NCBI GenBank assembly: GCA_019119775.1
Contig: DWWL01000025.1
Coordinates: 28,121-92,120 of the forward strand
From: Candidatus Lachnoclostridium pullistercoris
Lineage (GTDB): Bacteria; Bacillota; Clostridia; Lachnospirales; Lachnospiraceae
DNA: 64,000 nt
Direction: 5' to 3'
Positions 17,064 to 26,074 of the stretch are shown here, one piece after another; position 1 is the stretch's first letter, and each line of letters opens with the position of its first letter. The notes beneath the pieces were generated by a model, which was not told the origin of the DNA, did not search any database, and saw only the letters and a list, made by a program, of their open reading frames with translations. The position numbers were made by a program, and so were the translations under genes.

Positions 17064-18136
17064 GACTGGCTCCTTTCATCAGTGGTGTGCAGCAGAGCGT
17101 TGATCCCGTAGTAGAGCGCCTTCTTTTCAATGGGACTGGCGTTCTCCTTCTGGAGCGCCTGAATGTAGAAACCGATCATGTCGCTGGGATGCTCGGCAAA
17201 CAGAGCGCTGAAATCGTACTGCGGCTCTGATTCATCAATGATCTCGGCAATTTTCCAGCGGTAGGACAGGGCGTCCAGATCAAAACGCATCTCCGGGTCC
17301 CTCATGCCGCGGATCCGGAACCGGTAAATATGCTCCTGCCCCCGCTTTTTGATCTCCTCGTCGATCCGGTCCGCCAGCTCCGTGTTGGTAGTTTCCGGCG
17401 TGACGTGCACGGCCAGGGAGATGTACTGGGTTTTGGAGAGGGGAACGAATTCCAGGGAAGTCACCTTCCCCGTCATGTAGTTGATCTCGCCCGCGATGAT
17501 TCCGTGACGCCCCGATTCCGTCTTGTCCAGAGGCTCCGGCGAGCCTGGGTAGGCCATTCGGTTTCCGGAAAAAATCTCCGGCTTGTGAATATGCCCAAGG
17601 GCGATGTAGGAGAAGCTGGTGGAAAGAAGCTGGTCCCGGTCAAAGGGGAGATGCTTGGAATCACCGCCGTGGGCCATGAGGACGGAGATCCGTCCGTTGG
17701 CGGGAGCCTGTACCCCAGCCAGGCGGTTTTCCGTGATCTCCGCCGTGTGGTAGGAAAAACCGAACACTTCCGTGTTGATATCTTCAAAATAGACGGATGA
17801 AAGTTCTTCCCCCATAAAAAAAGTGACGTTGGAAGACCAGGTAAAACTGTAGAGAGCCGAGCTTCTGCGGATCCGGTCGTGATTGCCGGCAATGATGCAG
17901 ACGTGGATTGCAGGAATCGTGGAAAACAGATAGTTGATCTCTTTTAGATCCCGCACTAGAGGCTGACTGTGAAACAGATCTCCGGAGATAAAAATACAGT
18001 CTGCATCCCGGGTTTTCGCCTCTTTGATGATGCGCACGAAGGTATCCTTGATAGCCTGGGCCCGTTCCCGGCTCCATGGCTTGTCGCTGTCCGGATTCAT
18101 GCCCCAGTGAATATCTGCCGTGTGGATAAATTTCAT
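17060..18136 (-). CDS. SbcD/YhaO-like metallophosphoesterase
   Basis: Predicted DNA exonuclease of 358 residues, partner of the ATPase encoded next to it. The calcineurin-type motifs are in order: DIHWG (near residue 8), GDLFH (near 58), GNHD (near 93), and a later GHIH (near 182), supplying the two-metal site. The start at 18136 was chosen because MKFIHTADIHWG is the family's N-terminus and GGGGAGG lies just before it. The C-terminal part resembles the capping domain of YhaO. The stop overlaps the ATPase start by four bases. Confidence 0.92.
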   Translation of the reverse strand: MKFIHTADIHWGMNPDSDKPWSRERAQAIKDTFVRIIKEAKTRDADCIFISGDLFHSQPLVRDLKEINYLFSTIPAIHVCIIAGNHDRIRRSSALYSFTWSSNVTFFMGEELSSVYFEDINTEVFGFSYHTAEITENRLAGVQAPANGRISVLMAHGGDSKHLPFDRDQLLSTSFSYIALGHIHKPEIFSGNRMAYPGSPEPLDKTESGRHGIIAGEINYMTGKVTSLEFVPLSKTQYISLAVHVTPETTNTELADRIDEEIKKRGQEHIYRFRIRGMRDPEMRFDLDALSYRWKIAEIIDESEPQYDFSALFAEHPSDMIGFYIQALQKENASPIEKKALYYGINALLHTTDERSQS

Positions 18137-18193
18137 AGCAACCTCCCCGTTTCTGCCCCTTTTTGCGAAAAGGAACAGGCATAATTTAAGAAA

Positions 18194-18217
18194 CGGGCTG
18201 CCAGAGAAGGCAGCCCG
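18194..18217 (-). terminator. Terminator of asnS
   Basis: CGGGCTGCC pairs with GGCAGCCCG; on the minus strand TTTCTTAAATT follows. A smaller GTGCGC/GCGCAC hairpin lies between it and the asnS stop. Confidence 0.75.
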
Positions 18218-18244
18218 CATACAGATGTGCGCAGCGGCGCACGA

Positions 18245-19636
18245 TTACAGTTCGCAGTTGTTGACGGTCCGCGGGAAAGGAATCACGTCGCGGATATTGG
18301 CCATGCCGGTGAGGTACATGACGCAGCGCTCGAAGCCCAGGCCGAATCCGGCGTGCCGTGTAGAACCGTATCTGCGCAGGTCCAGATAGAATTTGTAGTC
18401 GTCCTCGTTCAGTCCCAGTTCTTTCATGCGGGTCAGCAGCTTCTCATAATCATTCTCCCTCTCGCTGCCGCCGATGATCTCTCCGATACCGGGAACCAGG
18501 CAGTCCATAGCGGCTACCGTTTTGCCGTCGTCGTTCTGCTTCATATAGAAGGCTTTGATCTCCTTCGGATAATCGGTGACGAATACAGGGCGCTTGAACA
18601 CCTCTTCCGTCAGATAGCGCTCGTGCTCTGTCTGAAGGTCGCAGCCCCAGAATACTTTATAGTCAAATTTATCATTGTTCTGTTCCAGGATCTTAACTGC
18701 CTCCGTGTAGGTAACGTGGCCGAACTCAGAATTGAGAACTCCGTTTAACCGCTCCAGGAGGTTCTTGTCTACAAACTGATTGAAGAAATTCATCTCTGCC
18801 GGCGCATTCTCCAGCACATAGCGGATGATATATTTCAGCATTCCCTCAGCTACCCGCATATTGTCGTTCAAGTCTGCGAATGCCATCTCCGGCTCGATCA
18901 TCCAGAACTCAGCCGCGTGGCGGGTGGTGTTGGAATTCTCCGCCCGGAATGTGGGACCGAAGGTATACACATTGCGGAACGCCATGGCGTAAGTCTCCAC
19001 ATTCAGCTGGCCGCTGACCGTCAGGTAGGTTTCCTTGCCGAAGAAGTCTTTGGAATAGTCTACGGCTCCGTCCTCCGTCTTCGGCGGATTGGCCAGGTCT
19101 AAGGTCGTCACCTGGAACATCTCTCCCGCTCCCTCGCAGTCACTGGATGTGATCAGGGGCGTATGGACGTATACAAAGCCCTGCTCCTGAAAATACTGAT
19201 GAATAGCGTAGGCGATGAGAGAGCGCACGCGGAAGACTGCCTGGAACGTATTGGTTCTGGGACGAAGATGGGAAATGGTGCGCAGGTACTCAAAGGAGTG
19301 GCGTTTTTTCTGAAGGGGATAATCTGCGCTGGAAGGACCTTCCACCGTCACTTCTGACGCCTGGATCTCGAAAGGCTGCTTTGCCTGGGGGGTGGCGACC
19401 AGAGTTCCCTTTACGATCAGAGCCGCGCCCACATTTACCTTGCAGATCTCAGCGAAATTTTCCATGGTGTCGTGGTAAACGATCTGGAGCGTGTCGAAGC
19501 AGGAGCCGTCGTTTAACACGATAAAGCCGAAAGCCTTGGAATCGCGGATGCTTCTCACCCAGCCGCCCACGGTGATTTCTTTGTCCAGATAGTTTTCACG
19601 GTTTTTGTATATTTCTTTTATGGTAGTCAGATTCAT
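18245..19636 (-). CDS. asnS: Asparaginyl-tRNA synthetase
   Basis: Class IIb synthetase of 463 residues charging tRNA-Asn. An N-terminal OB-fold anticodon-binding domain ([17 protein letters not shown], residues about 23-39) is followed by the class II catalytic core with motif 2 ([22 protein letters not shown]) and motif 3 ([15 protein letters not shown]). The asparagine-specific [11 protein letters not shown] distinguishes it from AspRS. It has a strong promoter and no T-box leader: the TGGNACCGCG-type sequence is absent from the 330-base upstream region. Confidence 0.97.
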   Translation of the reverse strand: MNLTTIKEIYKNRENYLDKEITVGGWVRSIRDSKAFGFIVLNDGSCFDTLQIVYHDTMENFAEICKVNVGAALIVKGTLVATPQAKQPFEIQASEVTVEGPSSADYPLQKKRHSFEYLRTISHLRPRTNTFQAVFRVRSLIAYAIHQYFQEQGFVYVHTPLITSSDCEGAGEMFQVTTLDLANPPKTEDGAVDYSKDFFGKETYLTVSGQLNVETYAMAFRNVYTFGPTFRAENSNTTRHAAEFWMIEPEMAFADLNDNMRVAEGMLKYIIRYVLENAPAEMNFFNQFVDKNLLERLNGVLNSEFGHVTYTEAVKILEQNNDKFDYKVFWGCDLQTEHERYLTEEVFKRPVFVTDYPKEIKAFYMKQNDDGKTVAAMDCLVPGIGEIIGGSERENDYEKLLTRMKELGLNEDDYKFYLDLRRYGSTRHAGFGLGFERCVMYLTGMANIRDVIPFPRTVNNCEL

Positions 19637-19681
19637 AACCGTATCTCCTTCTATTTCTTCCTATTTTATAATCTATTGGTG

Positions 19682-19710
19682 ATTATACTGTATTTTTTAC
19701 GGCTGTTCAA
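19682..19710 (-). promoter_or_regulatory. Promoter of asnS
   Basis: On the minus strand TTGAAC (19710-19705), 17-base spacer, TATAAT (19687-19682), 46 bases before the start codon. Confidence 0.8.
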
Positions 19711-19896
19711 GGTTTTATGAAGAAATTATTCGTCGTCAGAAGTCGGGAAAATTCGCTGCGGCAGAGTAAATTCACCACATGTGGGAAATAGCCATATACG
19801 GCATACTACATCTAGTGATACGGCAGGGAGGTGTAAATTTTGTGTAAAAAATGTCGGAAAATGCACAAAAAATGCGAAAGATTATTCTGTAAATTG
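19711..19896. other. Spacer between asnS and glgC promoters
   Basis: Part of a 330-base divergent gap. Besides the two promoters it shows no gene, no T-box and no clear hairpin. A GGGAGGTG purine run at about 19827-19834 precedes a GTG that is immediately followed by a stop, so it does not start a gene. Confidence 0.5.
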
Positions 19897-19925
19897 TTCA
19901 CTATTTCCAAATAATGTGTTATAAT
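19897..19925 (+). promoter_or_regulatory. Promoter of glgC-glgD
   Basis: TTCACT (19897-19902), 17-base spacer ending TGT, TATAAT (19920-19925): an extended -10 promoter about 40 bases before glgC. Confidence 0.7.
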
Positions 19926-19966
19926 ACGTTTATAACTAAAATTACACAGCAAGAGGTGGTAACGCA

Positions 19967-21241
19967 ATGATTAAAAAAGAAATGATTGCCATGTTACTGG
20001 CAGGAGGACAGGGAAGTCGCCTCGGTGTTTTGACAGCGAAGGTAGCAAAGCCCGCGGTATCTTTTGGGGGAAAGTACCGTATTATTGATTTTCCCCTGAG
20101 CAACTGCATCAACTCCGGCGTGGATACCGTGGGCGTTCTCACACAGTATCAGCCACTGCGTTTGAATACCCATATCGGAATCGGTATTCCGTGGGATCTT
20201 GACAGAAATGTAGGAGGAGTTACGATCCTTCCGCCCTATGAGCGGAGCAAGGGCAGCGACTGGTATACGGGAACTGCCAATGCGATCTATCAGAATCTGG
20301 AATATATGGAAATGTTTAACCCGGATTACGTCCTCATCCTTTCCGGCGATCACATTTACAAGATGGACTACGAAGTAATGCTGGATTATCATAAGGCCAA
20401 TAATGCCGATATCACCATTGCTGCAATGCCGGTGCCGATCGAAGAGGCCAGCCGCTTTGGAGTGGTGATCACAGATGACAGCAACCGGATCGTGGAATTT
20501 GAGGAGAAGCCGGAACATCCCAGAAGCAATCTGGCGTCCATGGGCATCTACATATTCAAATGGAGTGTGCTGAAAGATGCCCTGATCAAGTTAAAGGACG
20601 AGCCGGGATGTGATTTCGGAAAGCATGTGATCCCCTACTGCCATACCAAAGGGGACCGGATTTTTGCATATGAGTACAATGGCTACTGGAAAGACGTCGG
20701 CACTCTCGGTTCCTACTGGGAAGCCAATATGGAGCTGATCGATATCATTCCGGAATTTAACTTGTATGAGGAATACTGGAAGATCTATACCAACAGCGAC
20801 AAGATCCCGCCTCAGTATGTGGCTGAGAACGCGGTGATCGAGAGAAGCATCATCGGAGAAGGATCGGAGATCTACGGAGAAGTGTATAATTCCGTCATCG
20901 GTTCAGGCGTGATCATCGGCCGCGGAACTGTGGTGAGGGATTCTATTATCATGCACAACTGCGTGATCGAAGACGGAGCCGTGGTGGACAAGGCTATTAT
21001 CGCCGAGGACGTGCGGGTAGGAAACGGCGCGCATCTCGGCGTAGGTGAGTACGCTCCCAGCAAATACGATCCCAAGGTATATCAGTTTGATCTGGTGACA
21101 GTAGGAGAGCACAGCGTGATTCCGCCAAACGTACAGGTTGGTAGGAACACGGCGATCAGCGGCGTCACAGAGCCTGAGGATTATAAAGACGGAATGTTGG
21201 CAAGCGGAGATTACATTATAAAGGCAGGGGGAGTACAATGA
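19967..21241 (+). CDS. glgC: Glucose-1-phosphate adenylyltransferase, catalytic subunit
   Basis: Makes ADP-glucose from glucose-1-phosphate and ATP, the committed step of glycogen synthesis. The 424 residues show the nucleotide-binding [13 protein letters not shown] (11-23), the sugar-phosphate region (FEEKPEHP near residue 180) and a C-terminal left-handed beta-helix with hexapeptide repeats. An AGAGGTGG site precedes the ATG. Its stop overlaps the start of glgD by four bases, so the two subunits are coupled and should form a heteromeric enzyme as in other Bacillota. Confidence 0.97.
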   Translation: MIKKEMIAMLLAGGQGSRLGVLTAKVAKPAVSFGGKYRIIDFPLSNCINSGVDTVGVLTQYQPLRLNTHIGIGIPWDLDRNVGGVTILPPYERSKGSDWYTGTANAIYQNLEYMEMFNPDYVLILSGDHIYKMDYEVMLDYHKANNADITIAAMPVPIEEASRFGVVITDDSNRIVEFEEKPEHPRSNLASMGIYIFKWSVLKDALIKLKDEPGCDFGKHVIPYCHTKGDRIFAYEYNGYWKDVGTLGSYWEANMELIDIIPEFNLYEEYWKIYTNSDKIPPQYVAENAVIERSIIGEGSEIYGEVYNSVIGSGVIIGRGTVVRDSIIMHNCVIEDGAVVDKAIIAEDVRVGNGAHLGVGEYAPSKYDPKVYQFDLVTVGEHSVIPPNVQVGRNTAISGVTEPEDYKDGMLASGDYIIKAGGVQ

Positions 21242-22359
21242 GAGCAGTCGGTATTATTTTGGCAGGCGGAAACAGCAAGCGGATGAGAGAATTATCAAAT
21301 AAGAGGGCAATATCTGCTATGCCTATTGCGGGAAGCTACAGAAGCATCGACTTTGCCCTCAGCAATATGACAAACTCCCATATTCAGAGCGTGGCAGTGT
21401 TTACCCAGTACAACTCCCGCTCCTTAAATGAGCATTTGAGTTCCTCCAAATGGTGGGATTTCGGAAGAAAGCAGGGCGGACTTTATGTGTTTACGCCTAC
21501 GATCACGGCGGAGAGCAGCGACTGGTACAGAGGGACTGCGGATGCTCTCTATCAGAATCTGACATTTTTGAAGAACAGCCATGAGCCCTATGTGGTGATC
21601 GCGGCCGGAGACGGCATCTACAAGCTGGATTACGGCAAAGTGCTGGAATATCATATTGAGAAAAAAGCGGATATCACGGTAGTCTGCAAGGACATGCCGG
21701 AGGATGAGGACATCACCCGTTTCGGAGTGGTGAAGACAAACGACGACGGCAGGATCCTGGATTTTGAGGAAAAGCCCATGGTGGCCAGCTCCCACACGAT
21801 CTCCTGCGGCATCTACGTGATCAGACGCCGCCAGCTCATTGAGCTGATCGAGCGCTGCGCCGCAGAGGACCGCTACGACTTTGTGAGGGACGTGCTGGTC
21901 CGCTACCGCAATCTGAAAAGGATATATGCGTATAAGATGGATACCTACTGGAGCAACATTGCTTCGGTGGAGTCCTATTATAAAACAAATATGGATTTTC
22001 TGAAACCGGAGGTGAGAGACTTTTTCTTTAAGCAGTATCCGGATATTTATACGAAGATATGGGACAACCCGCCAGCGAAGTACAATCCCGGAGCTGCCGT
22101 GAAAAACAGTCTGGTGTCCAGCGGCTGCATTATCAACGGAACTGTGGAGAATTCCATTCTGTTCCGCAAAGCCTATATCGGCAACAACTGTGTGATCAAA
22201 AATTCAATTATTCTGAACGACGTATATATTGGAGACAATACCGTGATCGAAAACTGTATCGTGGAGAGCCGCGATACGATCCGTGCCAATACTACTCATA
22301 TCGGTACGCCGGACAATATCAAGATCGTGGTGGAGAAAAACGAGAGATATACGCTCTAA
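21238..22359 (+). CDS. glgD: Glucose-1-phosphate adenylyltransferase, regulatory subunit
   Basis: GlgD paralogue of 373 residues, the regulatory or poorly catalytic partner of GlgC. The N-terminal loop is altered to [13 protein letters not shown], the region where GlgC has GGQGSRLG, which is the usual reason GlgD lacks strong activity on its own. The remaining fold, including EEKP (near residue 177) and the C-terminal beta-helix, is kept. It begins within the last four bases of glgC. Confidence 0.95.
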   Translation: MRAVGIILAGGNSKRMRELSNKRAISAMPIAGSYRSIDFALSNMTNSHIQSVAVFTQYNSRSLNEHLSSSKWWDFGRKQGGLYVFTPTITAESSDWYRGTADALYQNLTFLKNSHEPYVVIAAGDGIYKLDYGKVLEYHIEKKADITVVCKDMPEDEDITRFGVVKTNDDGRILDFEEKPMVASSHTISCGIYVIRRRQLIELIERCAAEDRYDFVRDVLVRYRNLKRIYAYKMDTYWSNIASVESYYKTNMDFLKPEVRDFFFKQYPDIYTKIWDNPPAKYNPGAAVKNSLVSSGCIINGTVENSILFRKAYIGNNCVIKNSIILNDVYIGDNTVIENCIVESRDTIRANTTHIGTPDNIKIVVEKNERYTL

Positions 22360-22393
22360 TACGACAGTATTATGACAAAAGGGGTGCTTACTT

Positions 22394-22672
22394 ATGCAGA
22401 TAACAGATGTAAGAGTGAGAAAAATCGAAAAAGAAGGAAAAATGAAAGCCATTGTTTCCATTACTATGGACAATGAGTTTGTAATTCACGACATTAAGGT
22501 GATCGAGGGAGAGAAGGGACTGTTTATCGCAATGCCCAGCCGGAAAGCGGCGGACGGAGAGTACCGTGACATTGCTCATCCCATCAATTCTGCTACCCGC
22601 GATATGATCCAGAATGTGATCCTGTCAAAGTACGAGATGACGACGCTGGATCTGCCGGAAGGTGAATTTTAA
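22394..22672 (+). CDS. spoVG: Septation/sporulation regulator SpoVG
   Basis: Small nucleic-acid-binding regulator of 92 residues, conserved in Bacillota, affecting cell division, sporulation and virulence genes. The family pattern is clear: [20 protein letters not shown] at the N-terminus, [11 protein letters not shown], then FIAMPSRK and EYRDIAHPI. The ribosome site is weak (GGGGTG). It follows glgD by 34 bases and probably shares its transcript; a terminator follows. Presence of SpoVG does not by itself prove sporulation. Confidence 0.97.
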   Translation: MQITDVRVRKIEKEGKMKAIVSITMDNEFVIHDIKVIEGEKGLFIAMPSRKAADGEYRDIAHPINSATRDMIQNVILSKYEMTTLDLPEGEF

Positions 22673-22698
22673 AGCCGGAAAAGGGAGAGTGTGTATGT

Positions 22699-22745
22699 GC
22701 GCGACAGTGCGGCATGGGTTGTGCCGCGCCGCCGCGCATCATTTT
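22699..22745 (+). terminator. Terminator of the glgC-glgD-spoVG unit
   Basis: An outer GCGCG/CGCGC pair encloses GCGGCA/TGCCGC; ATCATTTTT follows. Confidence 0.7.
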
Positions 22746-22801
22746 TGTACATGTTTTTTCATCGAAGATCGGACTGGATTTGCTGAGCGGAGGAGAATTG
22801 A

Positions 22802-23461
22802 GTGAAGAATACAGGTTTTGAGAAGCTGTCCTTCTGGGACAGGCTGACGGATGAGCAGAGAGAGCTGCTGCTGCGCCATGTGGGAGAAGCAGAATATGAG
22901 GAAGGGCAGATCGTGCGGGCGGCGGATTCGGAGTGCGCAGGGATTCTTCTGGTGAAGCAGGGGATCTTCCGCATGTCCCTCTGTTCGGACGATGGGAGAG
23001 AAGCGACGGTCTACCGCCTGAAAGAGGGGGATGTGTGCGTGCTCTCAGCCGCCTGCATGATTTCGGCCATATCGTTTGACGTGCAGATACAGGCGGAAAC
23101 AGCGGGCGTTCTGGAGATGATCTCTCCGGGAGTGTTTTCCCGCCTGATGAAGGAAAATATATATGTGGAGAATTTTGTCTACCGGTCCGCCACGGAGCGG
23201 TTTTCTGATGTGGTGAATGCGGTGGAGCAGCTGCTTTTTATGACTCTGGAGCAGCGGCTGGTGAGCTTCCTTCTGGATGAATCCGCCCAGGAAAAGTCGG
23301 AGGAGCTTCATTTTACCCAGGAACGGATTGCCATGGCGATCGGGAGCGCCAGAGAGGTAGTGACCAGGGGATTAAAAAAGCTGGCGAAAGAGGGGCTGAT
23401 CGAGCTGTTCCGCGGGGGCGTGCGCATTGTGGACCGGAAAGGACTGTACGGAAAGCTGTGA
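22802..23461 (+). CDS. Crp/Fnr-family transcriptional regulator
   Basis: Regulator of 219 residues. Residues 1-120 form a cyclic-nucleotide-binding-type beta-roll (QIVRAADSECAGILLVKQGIF, EGDVCVLSA), followed by a dimerisation helix and a C-terminal winged helix with TQERIAMAIGSAREVVTRGLKKL (near 172-194) as recognition motif. The R-E-V-V-T-R order is typical of Fnr/FixK-like proteins. No N-terminal four-cysteine cluster is present, so it is not a classic oxygen-sensing Fnr. The GTG start has GGAGGAG six bases upstream. It converges with trxA, whose promoter carries a Crp/Fnr-like palindrome. Confidence 0.92.
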   Translation: MKNTGFEKLSFWDRLTDEQRELLLRHVGEAEYEEGQIVRAADSECAGILLVKQGIFRMSLCSDDGREATVYRLKEGDVCVLSAACMISAISFDVQIQAETAGVLEMISPGVFSRLMKENIYVENFVYRSATERFSDVVNAVEQLLFMTLEQRLVSFLLDESAQEKSEELHFTQERIAMAIGSAREVVTRGLKKLAKEGLIELFRGGVRIVDRKGLYGKL

Positions 23462-23534
23462 GAGGAGGATGGGGAGAAACCTGTCTGCCTGTCTGCAAAG
23501 GAGGGGCATATTTTCCGGGCCCGGCGCAGAAAAA

Positions 23535-23557
23535 GCCGGCGGAAATTTTCCGCCGGC
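23535..23557 (-). terminator. Terminator of trxA
   Basis: GCCGGCGGAAA and its complement form a nearly loopless palindrome; on the minus strand TTTTTCTG follows. It separates trxA from the convergent Crp/Fnr gene. Confidence 0.75.
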
Positions 23558-23593
23558 GGGTAGGCTGATATTGGGCTGCTGTTCTGATTTCCT

Positions 23594-23899
23594 TTAGTCC
23601 AGCAGGCTCTTTATCGCTGCTTTCGGCTGAACGCCGATGGATTTTTTAACGGGCTGGCCGTTTTTGAAGGCGATGACGGTGGGAATGGTCATGACGCCGT
23701 AGCGCTCTGCCAGTTCCGGCTCTTCGTCCACGTTCACTTTTCCCACCCGGAAGCCGTCTGCTTCCGCTGCCAGCTCGTCAATGACGGGACCCAGCATGCG
23801 GCAGGGGCCGCACCAGGACGCCCAGAAGTCCACGAGAACGGGAGTGGGGGAGGAAAGCACTTCCTGATCAAAGTTTTTTACTGTAAATTTTTCTGCCAT
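23594..23899 (-). CDS. trxA: Thioredoxin
   Basis: Cytoplasmic disulfide reductant of 101 residues. The active site W29-C30-G-P-C33 sits in the usual [10 protein letters not shown] context, and the cis-proline loop is present as TIPTVIAF. Start at 23899 is favoured because AAGGAG lies eight bases upstream; an upstream in-frame ATG would add 12 residues unlike the family. No thioredoxin reductase gene is adjacent. The promoter upstream carries a Crp/Fnr-type palindrome. Confidence 0.96.
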   Translation of the reverse strand: MAEKFTVKNFDQEVLSSPTPVLVDFWASWCGPCRMLGPVIDELAAEADGFRVGKVNVDEEPELAERYGVMTIPTVIAFKNGQPVKKSIGVQPKAAIKSLLD

Positions 23900-23994
23900 A
23901 TCGATCGCTCCTTTATTGCTGTGATGAATTTTCATTTCTGCAGTGCGGGAATGCTGTCTGATCCCGCTGCCGTTTTTTCTTTGTTTCTGGCTTC

Positions 23995-24036
23995 AGTATA
24001 GCGGAAAGAAAGGCTGCTGTATGTGATAAAGTCACA
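23995..24036 (-). promoter_or_regulatory. trxA promoter with Crp/Fnr-type operator
   Basis: On the minus strand the -10 is TATACT (24000-23995) and no -35 consensus exists. In its place lies the perfect palindrome TGTGA-TAAAG-TCACA (24022-24036), centred about 41 bases from the expected transcription start. That is the standard position for a class II Crp/Fnr activator. Confidence 0.6.
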
Positions 24037-24049
24037 AATGAAGAGGATC

Positions 24050-24610
24050 TTACAGAATGGACAGTTCCGCGGCTTTCTGGCGGATGCGCCGGAAATCTTC
24101 TTCTGCCTCTGCCACCCGGGAAGGGTCGCGCAGCAAGGCGGACGGGTGGAGAACGGCGGTGAGCCAGTAGCCCTTTCTCTCTGTCCACGTCCCGTGTTCT
24201 CTTGTGATGCGGAAATCAGGGCGGATGATCCTCTGGGCGGCCACCCGTCCCAGGCAGACCATGATCTTCGGGCGGATGAGCAGAGTCTCATACTTCAGAT
24301 AATCGATGCAGGCAGCCTTTTCCTCCTCGCTCGGGTCGCGGTTGAAGGGCGGGTTGCATTTGATGATGTTGGTGATGTAGATCTGGTCCCTGGTGAGGGA
24401 GACGGAGGAGAGCAGCTGGTCAAACATATGGCCGGCCGGTCCCACAAAGGGGATTCCCTGCTGGTCCTCCTGCCTGCCGGGAGCCTCGGCGATGAACATG
24501 ATCCCTGCCTGCAGACTGCCCCGTCCCATGACGGAATGCGTTCTGGTGCGGCACAGGGGACAGCGGCTGCAGCTGTCCACAAATTGTTTTAATTCTTCCC
24601 AGGTGTACAT
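24050..24610 (-). CDS. Uracil-DNA glycosylase, family 4 (Fe-S type)
   Basis: Base-excision repair enzyme of 186 residues that removes uracil from DNA. Family 4 features are visible: the N-terminal C-x2-C pair (SRCPLC region, residues about 14-20), a second pair C...C separated by 17 residues (ACIDYLKYE...IMVC) completing a 4Fe-4S site, the catalytic [19 protein letters not shown] (about 43-61), and the C-terminal LHPSALLR. Start at 24610 was preferred because GGGGAGG lies nine bases upstream, while the upstream ATG sits inside that ribosome site. It lies upstream of trxA on the same strand but trxA has its own promoter. Confidence 0.93.
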   Translation of the reverse strand: MYTWEELKQFVDSCSRCPLCRTRTHSVMGRGSLQAGIMFIAEAPGRQEDQQGIPFVGPAGHMFDQLLSSVSLTRDQIYITNIIKCNPPFNRDPSEEEKAACIDYLKYETLLIRPKIMVCLGRVAAQRIIRPDFRITREHGTWTERKGYWLTAVLHPSALLRDPSRVAEAEEDFRRIRQKAAELSIL

Positions 24611-24748
24611 GATGGATTTCCTCCCCATTCCGGATTGCAGATTTCATAGATAACACTTTTGATATTATACCATGCAGTATTGATGTTGTACATTTGAATC
24701 AGGGAATGTTAAACTTCTGCTATCAGCAAAGAGACGGAGGTAGAAGAT

Positions 24749-25933
24749 ATGACCTGGTTACCAATTATGGCCTTCACAGTTGTCGCAGTCATTTATGCGA
24801 TCGGAGATTATGTGGCGGCAAAGACAAAAGGAGTGATTTCCTCCATCCTGGTGGCAATCATCCTGCTGCTTATCCTGGGAGGAACCCTGCAGCTGCTGCC
24901 GGCAGATCTGATGGATCTGTCCGGATTGAACGCTATGATCCCAACATTCGGCATGGGACTGATCCTTGTAAATGTGGGATCCCTGATGAATCTGAATGAT
25001 CTGAGAAGAGAGTGGAAGACCGTGGTCGTATCTCTGGCAGGAATTGCCGGCATCATTCTCATGGATCTGACCCTTGGAATGGCGGTGTTCGGATTTGAGC
25101 GCGCCCTGGCGGCCATCCCGCCCACAGCGGGAGGAACGGCAGTGACCATGCTGATGACGGAAGCGGCCCAGGAGGTGGACCGGCCGGATCTGGCCTCTTT
25201 CGTGGCGGCGGTGAACGCCATCCAGGTGCTGATCGGACTTCCCATCGCGTCATTCTGTCTGAGAAAGGCGGCGACCCGCTTTATCGCGGACGGAGGCCAC
25301 AGCAGAGAGGTACATACCGCGGAAAAAGAGATCAATCTGAGAGTGGTTCCGCCGTTAAAAGGCTCTCTGGCTTCTTCCAGCACCATGCACTTTGCAAGGA
25401 TCGGAGTGGTGGCGGTTCTGGCCCAGCTGTGCACCAATGTGACGGGAATCAGCACGGGAGTCACCTTCCTGGTTTTCGGAATCGTGGCAGGTGCCCTGGG
25501 AATCGTGGAAAAGGGAAGTTTAAAGACGGCCGGAGGAGAGGGCCTTCTGATGCTGGCCACCTACGCATCTGTGGCGGGCAGTTTTGTAACCATGAAGTTT
25601 TCCGATTTTGGGGAGCTTCTGATCCCGGTGATCGGCCTTCTGGTGATCGGAGCGGCCGGCGTGGTGGTGGTTTCCTCCATCGCCGGAAAGATCTTAAAAT
25701 GGAGCCCGTACCTGGCTGTGGCGGCCGGCGTGGCCTGCCTGTTCGGCTATCCGGTGACTTATGCAGTCGCCATGGAGGTGGCTCAGGGCGTGACGAAAGA
25801 CGGAGGATTTACAGAGGAAGAGGAACAGAGAGTGATCGACTATCTGCTGCCTAAAATGCTGGTGGCCGGCGTAGTGTCCGTGAGCCTGACCTCTGTGATT
25901 CTTGGAGGGCTGATCATTCCTGTACTGTTTTAG
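24749..25933 (+). CDS. Multi-pass membrane protein, possible DUF3100-type permease
   Basis: Integral membrane protein of 394 residues with 10-12 hydrophobic segments and few charged loops; the largest loop (residues about 175-200, with ADGGHSREVHTAEKE) lies in the middle, dividing the protein into two similar halves. Glycine/threonine-rich stretches (AIPPTAGGTAVTMLMTEAA near residue 120) resemble substrate-binding segments of secondary carriers. I tentatively relate it to the DUF3100 group. An M20 amidohydrolase gene follows 140 bases later on the same strand, so it may import the substrate of that enzyme. GGAGGTAGAAG precedes the ATG. Function unproven. Confidence 0.7.
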   Translation: MTWLPIMAFTVVAVIYAIGDYVAAKTKGVISSILVAIILLLILGGTLQLLPADLMDLSGLNAMIPTFGMGLILVNVGSLMNLNDLRREWKTVVVSLAGIAGIILMDLTLGMAVFGFERALAAIPPTAGGTAVTMLMTEAAQEVDRPDLASFVAAVNAIQVLIGLPIASFCLRKAATRFIADGGHSREVHTAEKEINLRVVPPLKGSLASSSTMHFARIGVVAVLAQLCTNVTGISTGVTFLVFGIVAGALGIVEKGSLKTAGGEGLLMLATYASVAGSFVTMKFSDFGELLIPVIGLLVIGAAGVVVVSSIAGKILKWSPYLAVAAGVACLFGYPVTYAVAMEVAQGVTKDGGFTEEEEQRVIDYLLPKMLVAGVVSVSLTSVILGGLIIPVLF

Positions 25934-26074
25934 CCAGATTTTACAGCTGCCTGCGGAACCTGATCTGCAAAGCGGCTTTGAGTGAAGGGCATCTGCCCCC
26001 GCGGCGGCGGCCGGATGGACGTGAGGATACATCTGCCGGGATCGCTTTCCGCGGAAATGAAAAGGAGAATTGCT

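Noticed and set aside
19637..19966. T-box leader of asnS
   Set aside because: The T-box sequence and AGGGTGG-type stems are absent from the upstream region; only a sigma-A promoter is visible.
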